From assembly GCF_000974445.1 (NCBI RefSeq), contig NZ_BBOJ01000010.1, positions 124,001 through 188,000 of the forward strand: 64,000 nt of DNA, in the 5' to 3' direction. The number at the start of each line of letters is the position of its first letter. Position 1 is the stretch's first letter. A program made the translations under genes and the position numbers. The notes below the pieces were generated by a model. The model searched no databases, was not told the DNA's origin, and saw only the letters and a program-made list of their open reading frames with translations. This DNA comes from Lentzea aerocolonigenes. Its GTDB lineage: Bacteria > Actinomycetota > Actinomycetes > Mycobacteriales > Pseudonocardiaceae. Shown here one piece after another: positions 1 through 9,333 of this stretch.

Positions 1-3000
1 CCACGGAGTCGGCGAACCGGACGTCCGGCCGGTCGTACGGCTCGGGTTCGACGCCGTCGCGCAGGGCGCGGTAGAGCCGGAGCAGCTCCATCAGCAACGA
101 GTGGTAGCTCCACCCCTCCATCACCGGGTGGCACTCGGTGATGGAGATCCACCAGTTGTCGGTGCCGGTGAGGTGCGCGTGGAAGCGCATCAGCGTGGGT
201 GCGGTGAGGTCGAACGGCGTGGCCCGCTGTTCCCGCACGAAGTCCTGCAACGACGCCATTTGCCCGTCGGCGTCGAGGTGGCTGATGTCGCGTTGCCCGA
301 TGGGCATCGTCGCGGTGGCGTGCACCAGCTGCAGCGGCACCGAGTAGTCGGTGAGGTGGACCGAGGTGCGCAGCATGTCGTGCCGCTCCACGACGATCTC
401 GGCGGCGCGCTCGAACGCCTCCCAGGAGAACGGCCTGTCGTCGAGGATCCGGAAGCACGAGCAGTTGTGGTAGTTGTTCGAGGTGTCGTCGGCCAGCATC
501 TCGATGACCATGCCGGTCTGGATCTGCGACAACGGGTACGCGTCGACGACACCGTCCGGCAGTGCCGCGCGGTCGGACTCGGAGATCAGCGAGAACGGCT
601 GCACCAGGGCCTGGTCCGCGGCGGACAACGCCGTACGTCCGGTGATCAGCTCGCACAGCTCGGCCACGGTCCTGCGGTCGAACACGTCGCGCACCGCGAG
701 GTCGAAACCCTCCGCCCGCAGCGCACCCACGAGCGCGACGGCGCGGATCGAGTCGCCGCCGAGGTCGAAGAAGCTGTCGTGCACACCGACCCGTTCGACC
801 TCCAGCGCGGTGGCCCACACCCCGGCGACCTGCTCCTCGACGGGTGTCCGCGGCGCGACGTACTCCGCGCGGGCGAACGCGTCGAGGTCCGGCGAGGGAA
901 GGGCACGCCGGTCGAGCTTTCCGTTGGGTGTCAGGGGAAACGCGCCGAGCGTGACGAACGCGGCCGGCACCATGTACTCCGGCAGGTCGCGCCCCAGCAC
1001 CTCACGCAGGTCGGCAGGAGTCTCGTCACCGGACGGCACCACGTACGCGACGAGCCGTTCGTCACGGGCGATCACCACCGCGTCCCGGACACCGGGGTGC
1101 GCGGTGAGCGCGACCTCGATCTCCCCCAGCTCGATCCGGTAACCGCGGATCTTCACCTGGTGGTCGAGACGGCCGAGGAAGTCAAGACTCCCGTCCGCCC
1201 GGCGGCGAGCCAGGTCACCACTGCGGTAGAGGCGAGAACCCGGCGCGCCGAACGGGTCCGGCACGAACCGTTCGGCCGTGAGCTGCGGCCGGTTCAGGTA
1301 ACCCCGCGCCACACCCGGACCACCGACGTGGATCTCGCCCGGCACACCGATCGGCACGGGGTTGCCGAACGGGTCGAGCAGGTGGACGCGCAGGTCGCTG
1401 AGCGGCCGTCCGACGGGGTTGCCCGCCGAGACCGCGAGGTCGCCCTCCTGAACCTCGTAGTACGTCGTGTGCACGGTGGTCTCGGTGATGCCGTACATGT
1501 TGGCGAGCACGGGACTCCGCAGACCGCGGCGGGCCACCCACGGCCGCAGCTCCGGCATCTCCAGCTTCTCACCGGCGAAGATGACCACCTGCACCGCGAG
1601 CCGGTCGATCCGCTCGTCACCGTCGGCGGCGGCGGAGACCAGCGAGCGGAACGCCGACGGCGTCTGGCTCAGCACGGTGACCTCGTTGTCCACCAACAGG
1701 TCCAGGAAGTCCTCCGGCGAGCGGGTCACCTCGCGCGGCACCACCACCAGCGTTCCGCCGAAGAGCAGCGCGCCCCACATCTCGAACACCGACACGTCGA
1801 ACGCGTACGAGTGGAACATCGACCACACGTCGGACTCGCTGAACTCGTAGTGCTCCTGAGCGGTGCGCATGAGACGCACGACGTTCGCGTGGGTCAGCAC
1901 GCAGCCCTTGGGCTTGCCCGTCGACCCGGACGTGTAGATCACGTAGATGACGCTGTCCGATGTGGACGACGACTCGGGGTTCGTGTCCGGGCACGACGCC
2001 GTCGAGTCCAGGTCGACCAGCACGCCGTCGTGCACGCCTTCGACCAGAGACCGCGACGACGCGTCGGTCACCACGATCCGCACACCGGCGTCGGCGAGCA
2101 CGTAGCCCAGCCGGACCGCCGGGTTCACCGGGTCCAGCGGCACGTAACCCGCACCGGACTTCAGCACGCCCAGCAGCGCGGGCAGCAGGTCCGCGCCGCG
2201 TTCCAGGCAGACACCGACGAGCGACTCCGGGCCGACGCCCAGTCCCTGCAGGTGGTGCGCGAGACGGTTGGCGCGCGCGTTGAGCTCCGCGTAGGTCAGC
2301 GACACGCCGCCGGCGACGACGGCGACCGCGTCCGGGGTCCGTTCGACCTGCGCCTCGAACAACGCGTGCACGCGGTCGGTCACGGGCTCCGGCACACCCG
2401 AGCCGATGACGAACGCGAGCTCGTCGGCGTCGAGGATCTCCAAGCGGGACAACGGGGTCGTGTCGTCGGCCAGCGCGGACTCCAGCAGCCGCACCAGATG
2501 GCCCGCCATGCGCCGGACGGTCTCCTCGCCGAACAACGACGTCGCGTACACGAACTGACCGGCGAACGAACCGTCCGGGAGGTCGTTGACCTGCAGCTCG
2601 AGGTCGCACTTCGCGACACGGCCGGTGGCCTCGTGCGGTTGGACCGAGAGGCCGGGCATCGCGAACGGCGCGCCCGCGCGCTCGTGCATGGTGAACGCGA
2701 TCTGGTACAGCGGCGTGCGGGACATGTCCCGTTCGGGCCGCAGGTCGTCGACCAGCCGGGCGAACGGGACGGCCTGGTGGTCGTAGGCGTCGACGAGCGT
2801 GCCGCGGACCTGCTCGACCAGGTCGCCGAACGCCGGGTCGCCGTCCCAGCGCGTGCGCAGCACGAGGTTGTTGATGCCGTACCCGATGAGCCCCTGCAAC
2901 TCCGGGCGCGTCCGGCCGGAGACCGTCGTGCCGACCGGCACGTCCGTCTGCCCGGTGTAGCGGGCGACGAGGGCTTGGAACGCGGCGAGCAGCACGACGA

Positions 3001-3847
3001 ACGGCGTCGCGTCGTGACGCCGGCCGACCTCCCTGATCCGCACGGCCAGGTCGGCGGGCAGCTCGAACGAGACCGCGTCACCCGACGAGTCGCGCACCGG
3101 GGGACGTGCGAAGTCGGCGGGGAGGTCCGTGGGCTCCACTCCGGCGAGCTGCCGGTGCCAGTAGCCGAGCTGCCGGGACAACGCGGCATCGTCGCGTTGC
3201 CACGCCGCGTAGTCCGCGTACTGCGACGACAACGGGGGCAACGGGGGCAACGGCGACGGCTCCCCGTCGAGGAACGCCGTGTACAGCGCGCTGAGCTCGT
3301 CCCCGACGATCCGGGTGGACCAGGCGTCGAACGCGACGTGGTGGAAGACGAGGATCAGGACGTGGTCGTCGTCGGCGAGCCGCACCAACCTCGCCCGGAC
3401 CGGCCAGTCGTGCTCCAGGTCGAACGGCGTGGTCGCCTCACCGGCGACGACGGCGTCGGCAGCGTCCACATCGGACACTTCGATCACCGGCAGCCCCAAC
3501 GGCACCGGCGGGTCGATCACCTGGACGGGTTCGGTGCCGTCGAGCACGTACCGGGTGCGCAGGATCTCGTGCCGGGCGACGAGCTCGGACCACGCCCGCT
3601 CGAGCGACCCGGCGTCCAGGGTCCCGCGCAGGCGGAACGCCAACGGCACCAGGTACTCGGCGCTGTCGGGCTCCAGCCGGTTGAGGAACCACATCTGCTG
3701 CTGCCCGTGGGACAGCGGCAGCGGCAGGGACCGGTCGGCTCGACCGATGCCCTGCCGCCTGCCGCGCACCCCACCGCTGAGCCGGCGGCGCAGGAGTTCG
3801 TCCCTGAGGGCGGCGGTGCCAGTCTGCTCGATCTCGCCGGTGCTCAT
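1..3847 (-). CDS. Nonribosomal peptide synthetase, C-A-PCP-C (3' end outside window)
   Basis: The frame is open from an ATG at 3847 to the window edge (about 1282 codons), so the gene is 3'-truncated here. Domains by residue: condensation about 40-480 with HHVAFDA in place of HHxxxDG; adenylation about 490-1000 with YTSGSTGKPKG (about 640), NMYGITETT, YRSGDLARR and PNGKLDRRAL; carrier domain with DLGGDSIRAV (about 1030); then a second condensation domain from about 1090 with CHPVMEG at its active site. The residues I read as the A-domain pocket are D-V-F-S-I-A-M-V, which I do not confidently assign to a substrate. MbtH, an exporter and a tryptophan halogenase lie upstream, so a halogenated peptide product is plausible. 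The family is certain; the product is inferred. Confidence 0.95.
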   Translation of the reverse strand, partial: MSTGEIEQTGTAALRDELLRRRLSGGVRGRRQGIGRADRSLPLPLSHGQQQMWFLNRLEPDSAEYLVPLAFRLRGTLDAGSLERAWSELVARHEILRTRYVLDGTEPVQVIDPPVPLGLPVIEVSDVDAADAVVAGEATTPFDLEHDWPVRARLVRLADDDHVLILVFHHVAFDAWSTRIVGDELSALYTAFLDGEPSPLPPLPPLSSQYADYAAWQRDDAALSRQLGYWHRQLAGVEPTDLPADFARPPVRDSSGDAVSFELPADLAVRIREVGRRHDATPFVVLLAAFQALVARYTGQTDVPVGTTVSGRTRPELQGLIGYGINNLVLRTRWDGDPAFGDLVEQVRGTLVDAYDHQAVPFARLVDDLRPERDMSRTPLYQIAFTMHERAGAPFAMPGLSVQPHEATGRVAKCDLELQVNDLPDGSFAGQFVYATSLFGEETVRRMAGHLVRLLESALADDTTPLSRLEILDADELAFVIGSGVPEPVTDRVHALFEAQVERTPDAVAVVAGGVSLTYAELNARANRLAHHLQGLGVGPESLVGVCLERGADLLPALLGVLKSGAGYVPLDPVNPAVRLGYVLADAGVRIVVTDASSRSLVEGVHDGVLVDLDSTASCPDTNPESSSTSDSVIYVIYTSGSTGKPKGCVLTHANVVRLMRTAQEHYEFSESDVWSMFHSYAFDVSVFEMWGALLFGGTLVVVPREVTRSPEDFLDLLVDNEVTVLSQTPSAFRSLVSAAADGDERIDRLAVQVVIFAGEKLEMPELRPWVARRGLRSPVLANMYGITETTVHTTYYEVQEGDLAVSAGNPVGRPLSDLRVHLLDPFGNPVPIGVPGEIHVGGPGVARGYLNRPQLTAERFVPDPFGAPGSRLYRSGDLARRRADGSLDFLGRLDHQVKIRGYRIELGEIEVALTAHPGVRDAVVIARDERLVAYVVPSGDETPADLREVLGRDLPEYMVPAAFVTLGAFPLTPNGKLDRRALPSPDLDAFARAEYVAPRTPVEEQVAGVWATALEVERVGVHDSFFDLGGDSIRAVALVGALRAEGFDLAVRDVFDRRTVAELCELITGRTALSAADQALVQPFSLISESDRAALPDGVVDAYPLSQIQTGMVIEMLADDTSNNYHNCSCFRILDDRPFSWEAFERAAEIVVERHDMLRTSVHLTDYSVPLQLVHATATMPIGQRDISHLDADGQMASLQDFVREQRATPFDLTAPTLMRFHAHLTGTDNWWISITECHPVMEGWSYHSLLMELLRLYRALRDGVEPEPYDRPDVRFADSV

Positions 3848-3958
3848 CTGCCTCGTTCCTCCCGTGCCCGGACGTGCCCAAGATGTCGACGCCGCAGCGA
3901 AAGGCGCACTCGGGACAGCTCGATGTCCCGAACGCCGTTCTTCGCTGCCGTGAGCGCG

Positions 3959-4177
3959 TTACTCCGCCGCTGCTTCCGCCATGCGGCGGCGCAGGCTGAG
4001 CGGGCGCATGTCCGTCCACACCTCACCGATGTGCGCGAGGCAGTCGGCCCGAGTCCCCTCGGTGCCGTCCGCACGCCATCCGGCGGGCAGGTCCCGGTCG
4101 GCAGGCCAGATCGAGTACTGCTCCTCGTCGTTCACGACGACGAGGTAGGTCTGCTTGTCGTCCTGTTCCTCTGCCAC
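3959..4177 (-). CDS. MbtH-like NRPS chaperone
   Basis: This 72-residue protein carries the MbtH signature: [10 protein letters not shown] near residues 16-25, then [18 protein letters not shown]. MbtH proteins bind NRPS adenylation domains and are often needed for their solubility and activity. It begins at a GTG with GAGGAG six bases upstream and lies about 110 bases upstream of the NRPS on the same strand, so the pair is almost certainly co-transcribed and the partner is that A domain. Length and motif are normal for the family. Confidence 0.96.
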   Translation of the reverse strand: MAEEQDDKQTYLVVVNDEEQYSIWPADRDLPAGWRADGTEGTRADCLAHIGEVWTDMRPLSLRRRMAEAAAE

Positions 4178-4237
4178 GAGAACTCCTCACGCGATCGGTT
4201 GGTCGCCTGAAGAGTTCTCGTGGGGCCAATACTGGGT

Positions 4238-6385
4238 CTATACCCGAACTATCCGCTGCCCTGGCGCGCTTTCCCGGTCGGAAAGCCTTGGCAGGTGCGA
4301 GAACCGGCCGAGGCCTCCTGGCAGCACCCAGGCCCGTTCACCCAGCAACGCCATGGCGGCGGGCAACAGCACACCGCGCACGATCGTCGCGTCGATCATG
4401 ATCGCCACGGCCATGCCGACCCCGAGCATCTTGTACTCGATGGCGCTGAGCGTGACGAACACGGCGAACACCGCCGTCATGATCACCGCAGCGCTGGTGA
4501 CGACGCCCGCGCTGCTGCCGACGCCGCCCACGATCGCGGACCGGGCGTCCGCGCCACCGAACCAGCGTTCCCTGATCCGGCTGAGGATGAAGATGTGGTA
4601 GTCCATGCTCAGGCCGAAGAGCAGCACGAACATGAACAACGGCAACCAGCCGACCACGCCGCCGTAGGACGTGAAGCCCAGCAGTGCGCTCAGGTGCCCG
4701 TCCTGGAACACCCACGTGAGCACGCCGTACGCCGCGCCGATCGACAACAGGTTGAGACCGATCGAGATCAGCGGGATCGCGAGCGCCCGGAACGCCACGA
4801 CCAGCAGCACGAACGCCAGCGCCAGGACGAAGGCGAACACGATCGGCGTCGTCTTGCGCACCTGGTCGGTGAAGTCGTGGGCGAACGCCGTCTTGCCCGC
4901 GACCGCGAACTCGACGCCGTCGACGTGTCCGAACGCCGCCGGCAACGCCGTGGTCCTCAGGTGTTCCAACGCCCGGTTGGACTCCTCGTCGGTGCCGGAC
5001 CCGGCCAGCGGCACCCGGATCACCAGCGCGTCGTCCAGCTGTGCCGTGGACATCGGCTCGTGCAACAGGCCACCGCTGGCAGCGATCTGCCCGTGCAGGC
5101 CGTCCGCCGCCGCCCGCGCCCCGGCGACGTTGCCCCACACCACGACCTGCGCGGGTGTGGGTGCACCGGGGAACGCCTGCTGCATCCGGATCGCGCCGTC
5201 GACGGCCGCCACCGACCTGGGCAGGCTGTTCACCGCCGCGGCGTCCTGCAGCCGCATGTCCACCGCGGGCAAGGCCATCACCACGAGCCCGAGCGCGGCG
5301 AGACCACCCCACAACCACGGTCGCCGCACCACCACACGGGCCACCGCCGTCCACACCCGCGACTCGCGCACCGTCGTCCGGTGGCGGCTCACCCGCAGCT
5401 TGTCGATCCACGGCCCCAGCAGGGACAGCAGCGCGGGCAGCGCGGTCACCGAACCGAGCACGGCGAGCCCGACGATCAGGACCGTGCCGACCGTGAGCCC
5501 GCGGAAGTTGTCCAGCCCGGTGAACAGCAGCCCCGCCACGCAGAGGATCACCGTCAGCCCGGACACCGCGACGACCCGTCCGGACGTGCGCGCGGTGATC
5601 CGCAACGCCTCCGCCACGGTCCTGCCCGCGGCGCGCTCCTCGCGTTCACGGCGCAGGTAGAACAGCGCGTAGTCGATCCCGACCGCGATCCCGATGAGCA
5701 GGATCATCGACGACGTCGCGCTGTTGACCGGGATCCAGTCGCCGATCAACGCGATGAGGCCGAACGCGGCGGCCACCGTGGTTCCGGCCAGCAGCAACGG
5801 AACCGAGGCCGCGACCAGCGAACCGAACACCACCAGCAGGATCAGCGCGGTGATCGGCAGCGAGATGAGCTCCGAGCGCTGGAAGTCGTCCTTCACCGCC
5901 TGGTCGACGGCCTTCGCGAGGCTCTGGTCCCCTGCCTGCGCGAGCCGCGCGCCGGGATGACGGGCCGAGGTGTCCGACACCGTCCGCACGACGGTGTCGT
6001 AGTGCGCCTTGATCTGCTCGTTCGGCCCGGCGACGTGGAACGTGACGAGCACGGAGCTGCCCGACACCCGCCGGCTCAGGTCGGTGACAGCGTTCGTGCC
6101 GCGCAACGCCGACACGAGGTCGTCGGTCGCCGCTTCCCGTGCGACTCCCTCGACCAGCACGTTCTCCCGCACCGGCGCGTAAGTCCGTTGCTGGTCCAGC
6201 ACTTCGGTCGCCCGGCCGGTCTCACCGGGATCTCGCGCCGACGCCCCGTCCCCTCCCAGCGCACCGGCCAGCACCGCCACCAGCACCAACATCAACCATC
6301 CGGTCACCGCCAGGACGCGGTGCCGGACCGACCACCCGGCCACCCGCTCCACCAGAGCGGCATTCGACCTGCGTGCGCGCAGCAT
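4238..6385 (-). CDS. MMPL/RND-family membrane transporter
   Basis: This 715-residue protein has the two-half MMPL layout. There is an N-terminal membrane helix (VLAVTGWLMLVLVAVLAGAL), a large extracytoplasmic loop, a block of helices near residues 180-330, then a second loop and helix block near 500-680. The segments GIAVGIDYALFYLRRERE and GLSMDYHIFILSRIRE are the paired signatures seen in each half of MmpL proteins. MMPL proteins use the proton gradient to export lipids and secondary metabolites. It sits 60 bases upstream of mbtH on the same strand, so export of the NRPS product is the likely role. The start ATG has AAGGA about nine bases upstream. Confidence 0.93.
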   Translation of the reverse strand: MLRARRSNAALVERVAGWSVRHRVLAVTGWLMLVLVAVLAGALGGDGASARDPGETGRATEVLDQQRTYAPVRENVLVEGVAREAATDDLVSALRGTNAVTDLSRRVSGSSVLVTFHVAGPNEQIKAHYDTVVRTVSDTSARHPGARLAQAGDQSLAKAVDQAVKDDFQRSELISLPITALILLVVFGSLVAASVPLLLAGTTVAAAFGLIALIGDWIPVNSATSSMILLIGIAVGIDYALFYLRREREERAAGRTVAEALRITARTSGRVVAVSGLTVILCVAGLLFTGLDNFRGLTVGTVLIVGLAVLGSVTALPALLSLLGPWIDKLRVSRHRTTVRESRVWTAVARVVVRRPWLWGGLAALGLVVMALPAVDMRLQDAAAVNSLPRSVAAVDGAIRMQQAFPGAPTPAQVVVWGNVAGARAAADGLHGQIAASGGLLHEPMSTAQLDDALVIRVPLAGSGTDEESNRALEHLRTTALPAAFGHVDGVEFAVAGKTAFAHDFTDQVRKTTPIVFAFVLALAFVLLVVAFRALAIPLISIGLNLLSIGAAYGVLTWVFQDGHLSALLGFTSYGGVVGWLPLFMFVLLFGLSMDYHIFILSRIRERWFGGADARSAIVGGVGSSAGVVTSAAVIMTAVFAVFVTLSAIEYKMLGVGMAVAIMIDATIVRGVLLPAAMALLGERAWVLPGGLGRFSHLPRLSDRESAPGQRIVRV

Positions 6386-6424
6386 CGACTAAGGTCCTTC
6401 CTCGAAGGAGTTTCCTGCAGAGAA

Positions 6425-6486
6425 CTCGCCCTCGGGCGAGAGGTACTTCTTCGCTGGGCCGCCGAGTTGCCGCTCGACGGCCCAGC
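6425..6486 (-). terminator. Two adjacent hairpins after the small membrane gene
   Basis: Arms CTCGCCC (6425-6431) and GGGCGAG (6434-6440) form one hairpin. GCTGGGCCG (6453-6461) pairs with CGGCCCAGC (6478-6486). They lie between the stop of the small membrane protein gene and the start of the MMPL gene. There is no clear T-tract, so they may attenuate rather than stop transcription. Confidence 0.4.
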
Positions 6487-6491
6487 ACTCG

Positions 6492-6761
6492 CTACTCGAC
6501 CTCTTTGAGAATCCTTTCGACGGACTGCATCCGGGCCTGCATCTCCGCGAACCGCTCCCCCAGCTCGCCGAGCCTGCGTTCGGCACCTTCCTGCGCCGCG
6601 ACGGCCCGCTCGGCCAGCGCGCGGTACTCGCTCTCCCTGGTCAACGCCGCCTTCGCCCGCCACGTCGCGGCGAGCTGCCAGATGCTGACCGTGGCGACGG
6701 ATGTGATCAGGACGAACACCCCGACGACGCCGATGATCTCCTGCCAGCCGTAGGGGCTCAT
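6492..6761 (-). CDS. Small membrane protein with coiled-coil tail
   Basis: This is an 89-residue protein. Residues about 7-29 (IIGVVGVFVLITSVATVSIW) form one membrane helix. The rest is charged and helix-prone (EYRALAERAVAAQEGAERRLGELGERF...), consistent with a cytoplasmic coiled coil. Its ATG overlaps the stop of the upstream HTH regulator in an ATGA junction, so the two are translationally coupled. Small TM/coiled-coil proteins paired with ArsR-like regulators are common in actinomycetes, but I know of no established function. It could act as a membrane partner of that regulator. Confidence 0.75.
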   Translation of the reverse strand: MSPYGWQEIIGVVGVFVLITSVATVSIWQLAATWRAKAALTRESEYRALAERAVAAQEGAERRLGELGERFAEMQARMQSVERILKEVE

Positions 6762-7102
6762 GCCTGCGATCCCTTCTCGGTACTGATTTCCGTGCTGGTG
6801 AGCGTCTGCACGGCGTCGGCCACCGACTCCGGCGACAGCTCGACCGCGAACGGTTCGATCTCGTAGAACTTCATCGCCTTGCCGTCCTCGGACAGTTCGA
6901 GGTTGGCCCGCACCAGGCCCGCCGCCTCGAGCTTGCGCAGATGAACCTGCAGCAACGCACGGCTGATCCCCAGCTCGCGAGCAAGCGCACTCACGTAGTT
7001 GCGCTCCCGCGTGAGCGCTGCCAACACCCGCAACCGGTGCGGGTTGGCCAGCGTCGCGAGGATGCGCAAGAGCTCATCCCCGGTCACAACTGAACCCTGC
7101 AC
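6758..7102 (-). CDS. ArsR-like winged-helix transcriptional regulator
   Basis: The protein has up to 114 residues. Residues about 10-75 form a winged helix: LLRILATLANPHRLRVLAAL, then YVSALARELGISRALLQVHLRKLEAAGLVRANLELSEDGKAMKFYEI. No metal-binding Cys pair is visible in the recognition helix, so it is not an obvious metal sensor. The GTG at 7102 has no Shine-Dalgarno sequence. A second GTG at 7087 has AGGG seven bases upstream and may be the true start. An imperfect palindrome directly upstream suggests autoregulation. It is coupled to the downstream small membrane protein. Confidence 0.85.
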   Translation of the reverse strand: MQGSVVTGDELLRILATLANPHRLRVLAALTRERNYVSALARELGISRALLQVHLRKLEAAGLVRANLELSEDGKAMKFYEIEPFAVELSPESVADAVQTLTSTEISTEKGSQA

Positions 7103-7104
7103 AT

Positions 7105-7120
7105 GCCAACAAATGTTAGC
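7105..7120. promoter_or_regulatory. Imperfect palindrome upstream of the HTH regulator
   Basis: Seven-base arms GCCAACA and TGTTAGC surround AA, with one mismatch. The site lies immediately 5' of the regulator start and fits the size of a dimeric winged-helix operator. Confidence 0.4.
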
Positions 7121-7125
7121 AGGTG

Positions 7126-8319
7126 CTAGGCGAGTCGCTCAACGTTGTTCAGCCGGGAGACCCTGCGGTACGCACGCGCCACGTCGGTGAGAAACGCCGT
7201 GTCACTACCCATGTCGCCGCCACCGGGCACACCGACGGGCGCGTCCGGCGCGGGAGTCCGCACCCCTCGCGAACGAGCCCGCAGCGCGTCGGCCAGCACG
7301 GATGCCTCGACGAACGCATCCAGTTCCTGGCCGCTCAACCCGACCCGCGCGGCGTTTCTGCGCGCAGAGGCGGCAACCTCCGGATCGAGGTACGGCCGCA
7401 GCGCGATCCTGCCGTCCCTGATCTCGATCACCCGGCGGTACAGCCGCAGACCCAGGTCGCCGGGCAGGAGGTCGGCGAGCCCCGAGCGCGGGGGTTCGAG
7501 CGCGATGTGCGGACTCGCCTCGTAGAGCCCGAGCCAGAGCGGACGCAACCCCAGGTAGGTCCGGTACCGCCCGATCCACGCGACGAGCGCGCTCAAGCCG
7601 ACCCTCGGCGCCCACCAGCGGACCGTGCTGCCGACGAACACCAGCACGTTCGCGGCGAGCGGGAGGTACTTGTCCAGTGCCGGCACCACCGGATACCCGA
7701 CGCCGAACCGGACGGAGGCGAAGTACAGTCCTTTGTGGACGTGATAGGTCAGGGCGCACACCGCGCCGGCCGCGATGAGCCGCAGGCCGAGGCTCAGCAC
7801 CAGGTCCGGTGTGACCCGCGCGAACCGCCAGGACTCGCGGGCCACGACCGCGAACGCCGGAGTCAGGCAGCCGGCGTAGACGACCCAGTACTCCAGCACC
7901 CACGCCGTGCCCGCGTACCGGCCCGCGAACCGCACGTCGTCCACGTCGATCGGCGCCAGCGCGAAGAGGACCGCGAGCAGCACGAACCCGGCCGCGAACC
8001 ACCAGGCGACGCGGGCCGAGCGGCGGCTCGCCTCCCGCGGCCGCATGGTCAGGTGGGCGACGAACGCCAGTCCCGCCCACGCCACGACCAGCATGAAGCC
8101 GTGTCCCAGCAAACGGGCGAGGTTGGGGATGCCCGCCCGGCCGATCAGCGAGTAGCCGGCGGGGGTCAGCACGATCAGCGAGAGACCGAGGCCCGCCAGG
8201 CCCAGCCGGACCGCGCGTTGCGCATCGGTGCGCGGCCGATGGTTGCCGTTCACCAGCATCGTCACGAAGAAACAGCCGACGAGCAAAGGCGGCGCGTAGA
8301 ACCGCAGCGCGTCCAGCAC
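7126..8319 (-). CDS. DUF6545/MAB_1171c-like integral membrane protein
   Basis: This is a 397-residue protein. The N-terminal half (about 1-230) holds roughly seven hydrophobic helices (YAPPLLVGCFFVTMLV, LGLSLIVLTPAGYSLIG, ARVAWWFAAGFVLLAVLFAL and others). The C-terminal half (about 250-397) is a soluble, helical, charged domain. That architecture, next to an XRE regulator and an ImmA-like peptidase, matches the actinobacterial MAB_1171c/DUF6545 group. Those proteins are annotated as putative transporters but their role is not established. It lies 29 bases downstream of the peptidase gene in the same operon. Confidence 0.75.
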   Translation of the reverse strand: MLDALRFYAPPLLVGCFFVTMLVNGNHRPRTDAQRAVRLGLAGLGLSLIVLTPAGYSLIGRAGIPNLARLLGHGFMLVVAWAGLAFVAHLTMRPREASRRSARVAWWFAAGFVLLAVLFALAPIDVDDVRFAGRYAGTAWVLEYWVVYAGCLTPAFAVVARESWRFARVTPDLVLSLGLRLIAAGAVCALTYHVHKGLYFASVRFGVGYPVVPALDKYLPLAANVLVFVGSTVRWWAPRVGLSALVAWIGRYRTYLGLRPLWLGLYEASPHIALEPPRSGLADLLPGDLGLRLYRRVIEIRDGRIALRPYLDPEVAASARRNAARVGLSGQELDAFVEASVLADALRARSRGVRTPAPDAPVGVPGGGDMGSDTAFLTDVARAYRRVSRLNNVERLA

Positions 8320-8348
8320 GGGCGAACTCCCTGCCGATCTGGTTCAGG

Positions 8349-8867
8349 TCAGCGCGGATCGGGCCAGTTCAGTGCGTCCTCTATGCGGTCGGCCAGTCCT
8401 TCGCCGTGATGACCCGCCCGCGCCGGCGCCGCCTTCTGCAGGATCAGGGACGCGAGCAGTTCGGCCTCCCGCTCCTCGACGGCCGAGTACTCGGTGCGTT
8501 CCAGCACGGAACGCACCATGTCCGGGTCGAGGTTCGGCATCAGCAACCGGGCCAGGTCGGCGCCGGTCAGCGGGGCCGAATAGTGGTCGCACAACAGGTG
8601 ACAGAGCTCGTGCAGGATGATGTGGTCCCGATGCGGAGGTGTCGTCGACTCCTCGTAGAAGATCAGGTCCAGCTCGTCGGTCGCGACCCACAGGCCCAGC
8701 ACGCCGGGCTGCGCCGTCATCGGCGTCAGCTCGATGGGCCGCTTCCGTTGCCCGGCAACCAGATCACAGAGCGATCGCACGTCGAACGGCTCGGGCACCG
8801 GCAGTTCTCGCACCATGGCATCACATCGGCGGCGCAACCGCTTCATGTCCATGCCCCGACCGATCAC
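8349..8867 (-). CDS. ImmA/IrrE-family metallopeptidase-like protein
   Basis: This 172-residue protein carries HELCH at residues 86-90 (HExxH zinc site) in HIILHELCHLLCDHY, with a conserved-looking downstream Glu (EREAELLASLIL) as possible third ligand. ImmA/IrrE peptidases usually cleave or regulate a partner XRE repressor, and such a gene lies directly upstream. Translation may begin at GTG 8867 or at the internal ATG 8852. The context suggests a signal-relay cassette with the membrane protein downstream. Confidence 0.88.
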   Translation of the reverse strand: MIGRGMDMKRLRRRCDAMVRELPVPEPFDVRSLCDLVAGQRKRPIELTPMTAQPGVLGLWVATDELDLIFYEESTTPPHRDHIILHELCHLLCDHYSAPLTGADLARLLMPNLDPDMVRSVLERTEYSAVEEREAELLASLILQKAAPARAGHHGEGLADRIEDALNWPDPR

Positions 8868-8886
8868 ATCGCCCCCGTCCGACGTG

Positions 8887-9333
8887 TCACGAACCCGCTT
8901 CCTCGTCGGGGCCGTCAGGCAGGCCCTCGAGTTCGCGCGCTCGCTCCACCATAGCGGTGAGCGCGCCGAGGCTTTTGGGGGACAAACCCGACGCCCGCAA
9001 CGCCATCCGGCGCACAGAGCTGTCCCGCAGCGCGGTCAGCAGCGCGAGCTCCGAGTCGATCTGCTCGGTCACCGCGTCGTCGAAGAAGTACGCGGGCGGG
9101 ACGCCGAAGAAACCGGCCAGCGCCTCGAGGTGCCGCTTCGTCGGGTTGTCCCGCAGGCCGCGGCGCAGCTGCCAGACGTAGGTGGCGGAGATCGTAGGAC
9201 CGCCTCGGAGCCTGATCGCCTCGGCCACCTCTTCGAACGTGTACTCCCGGCCAGCGCGTGAGTGCACGGTGCGGAACAGGTGGTCGACCTTCGCCGCGAG
9301 GGACCCCTCCGGCAGTGATGCCACATCGGCCAT
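8887..9333 (-). CDS. XRE-family HTH transcriptional regulator
   Basis: The protein has about 148 residues from the ATG at 9333, chosen because AGGAGG sits about five bases upstream; an open frame continues further 5'. The HTH covers about residues 25-85: YTFEEVAEAIRLRGGPTISATYVWQLRRGLRDNPTKRHLEALAGFFGVPPAYFFDD. The C-terminal part (LLTALRDSSVRRMALRASGLSPKSLGALTAMVERARELEG) resembles the linker seen in regulators paired with ImmA-like peptidases. It heads an operon with that peptidase and the membrane protein and diverges from the SARP gene, so it may control both. Confidence 0.9.
   Translation of the reverse strand: MADVASLPEGSLAAKVDHLFRTVHSRAGREYTFEEVAEAIRLRGGPTISATYVWQLRRGLRDNPTKRHLEALAGFFGVPPAYFFDDAVTEQIDSELALLTALRDSSVRRMALRASGLSPKSLGALTAMVERARELEGLPDGPDEEAGS

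Noticed and set aside
101..4210. Very long plus-strand open frame (1369 codons) opposite the NRPS
   Set aside because: It is Arg/His/Val-rich shadow coding typical of the antisense of high-GC genes; the minus strand carries clear NRPS motifs in one continuous frame.
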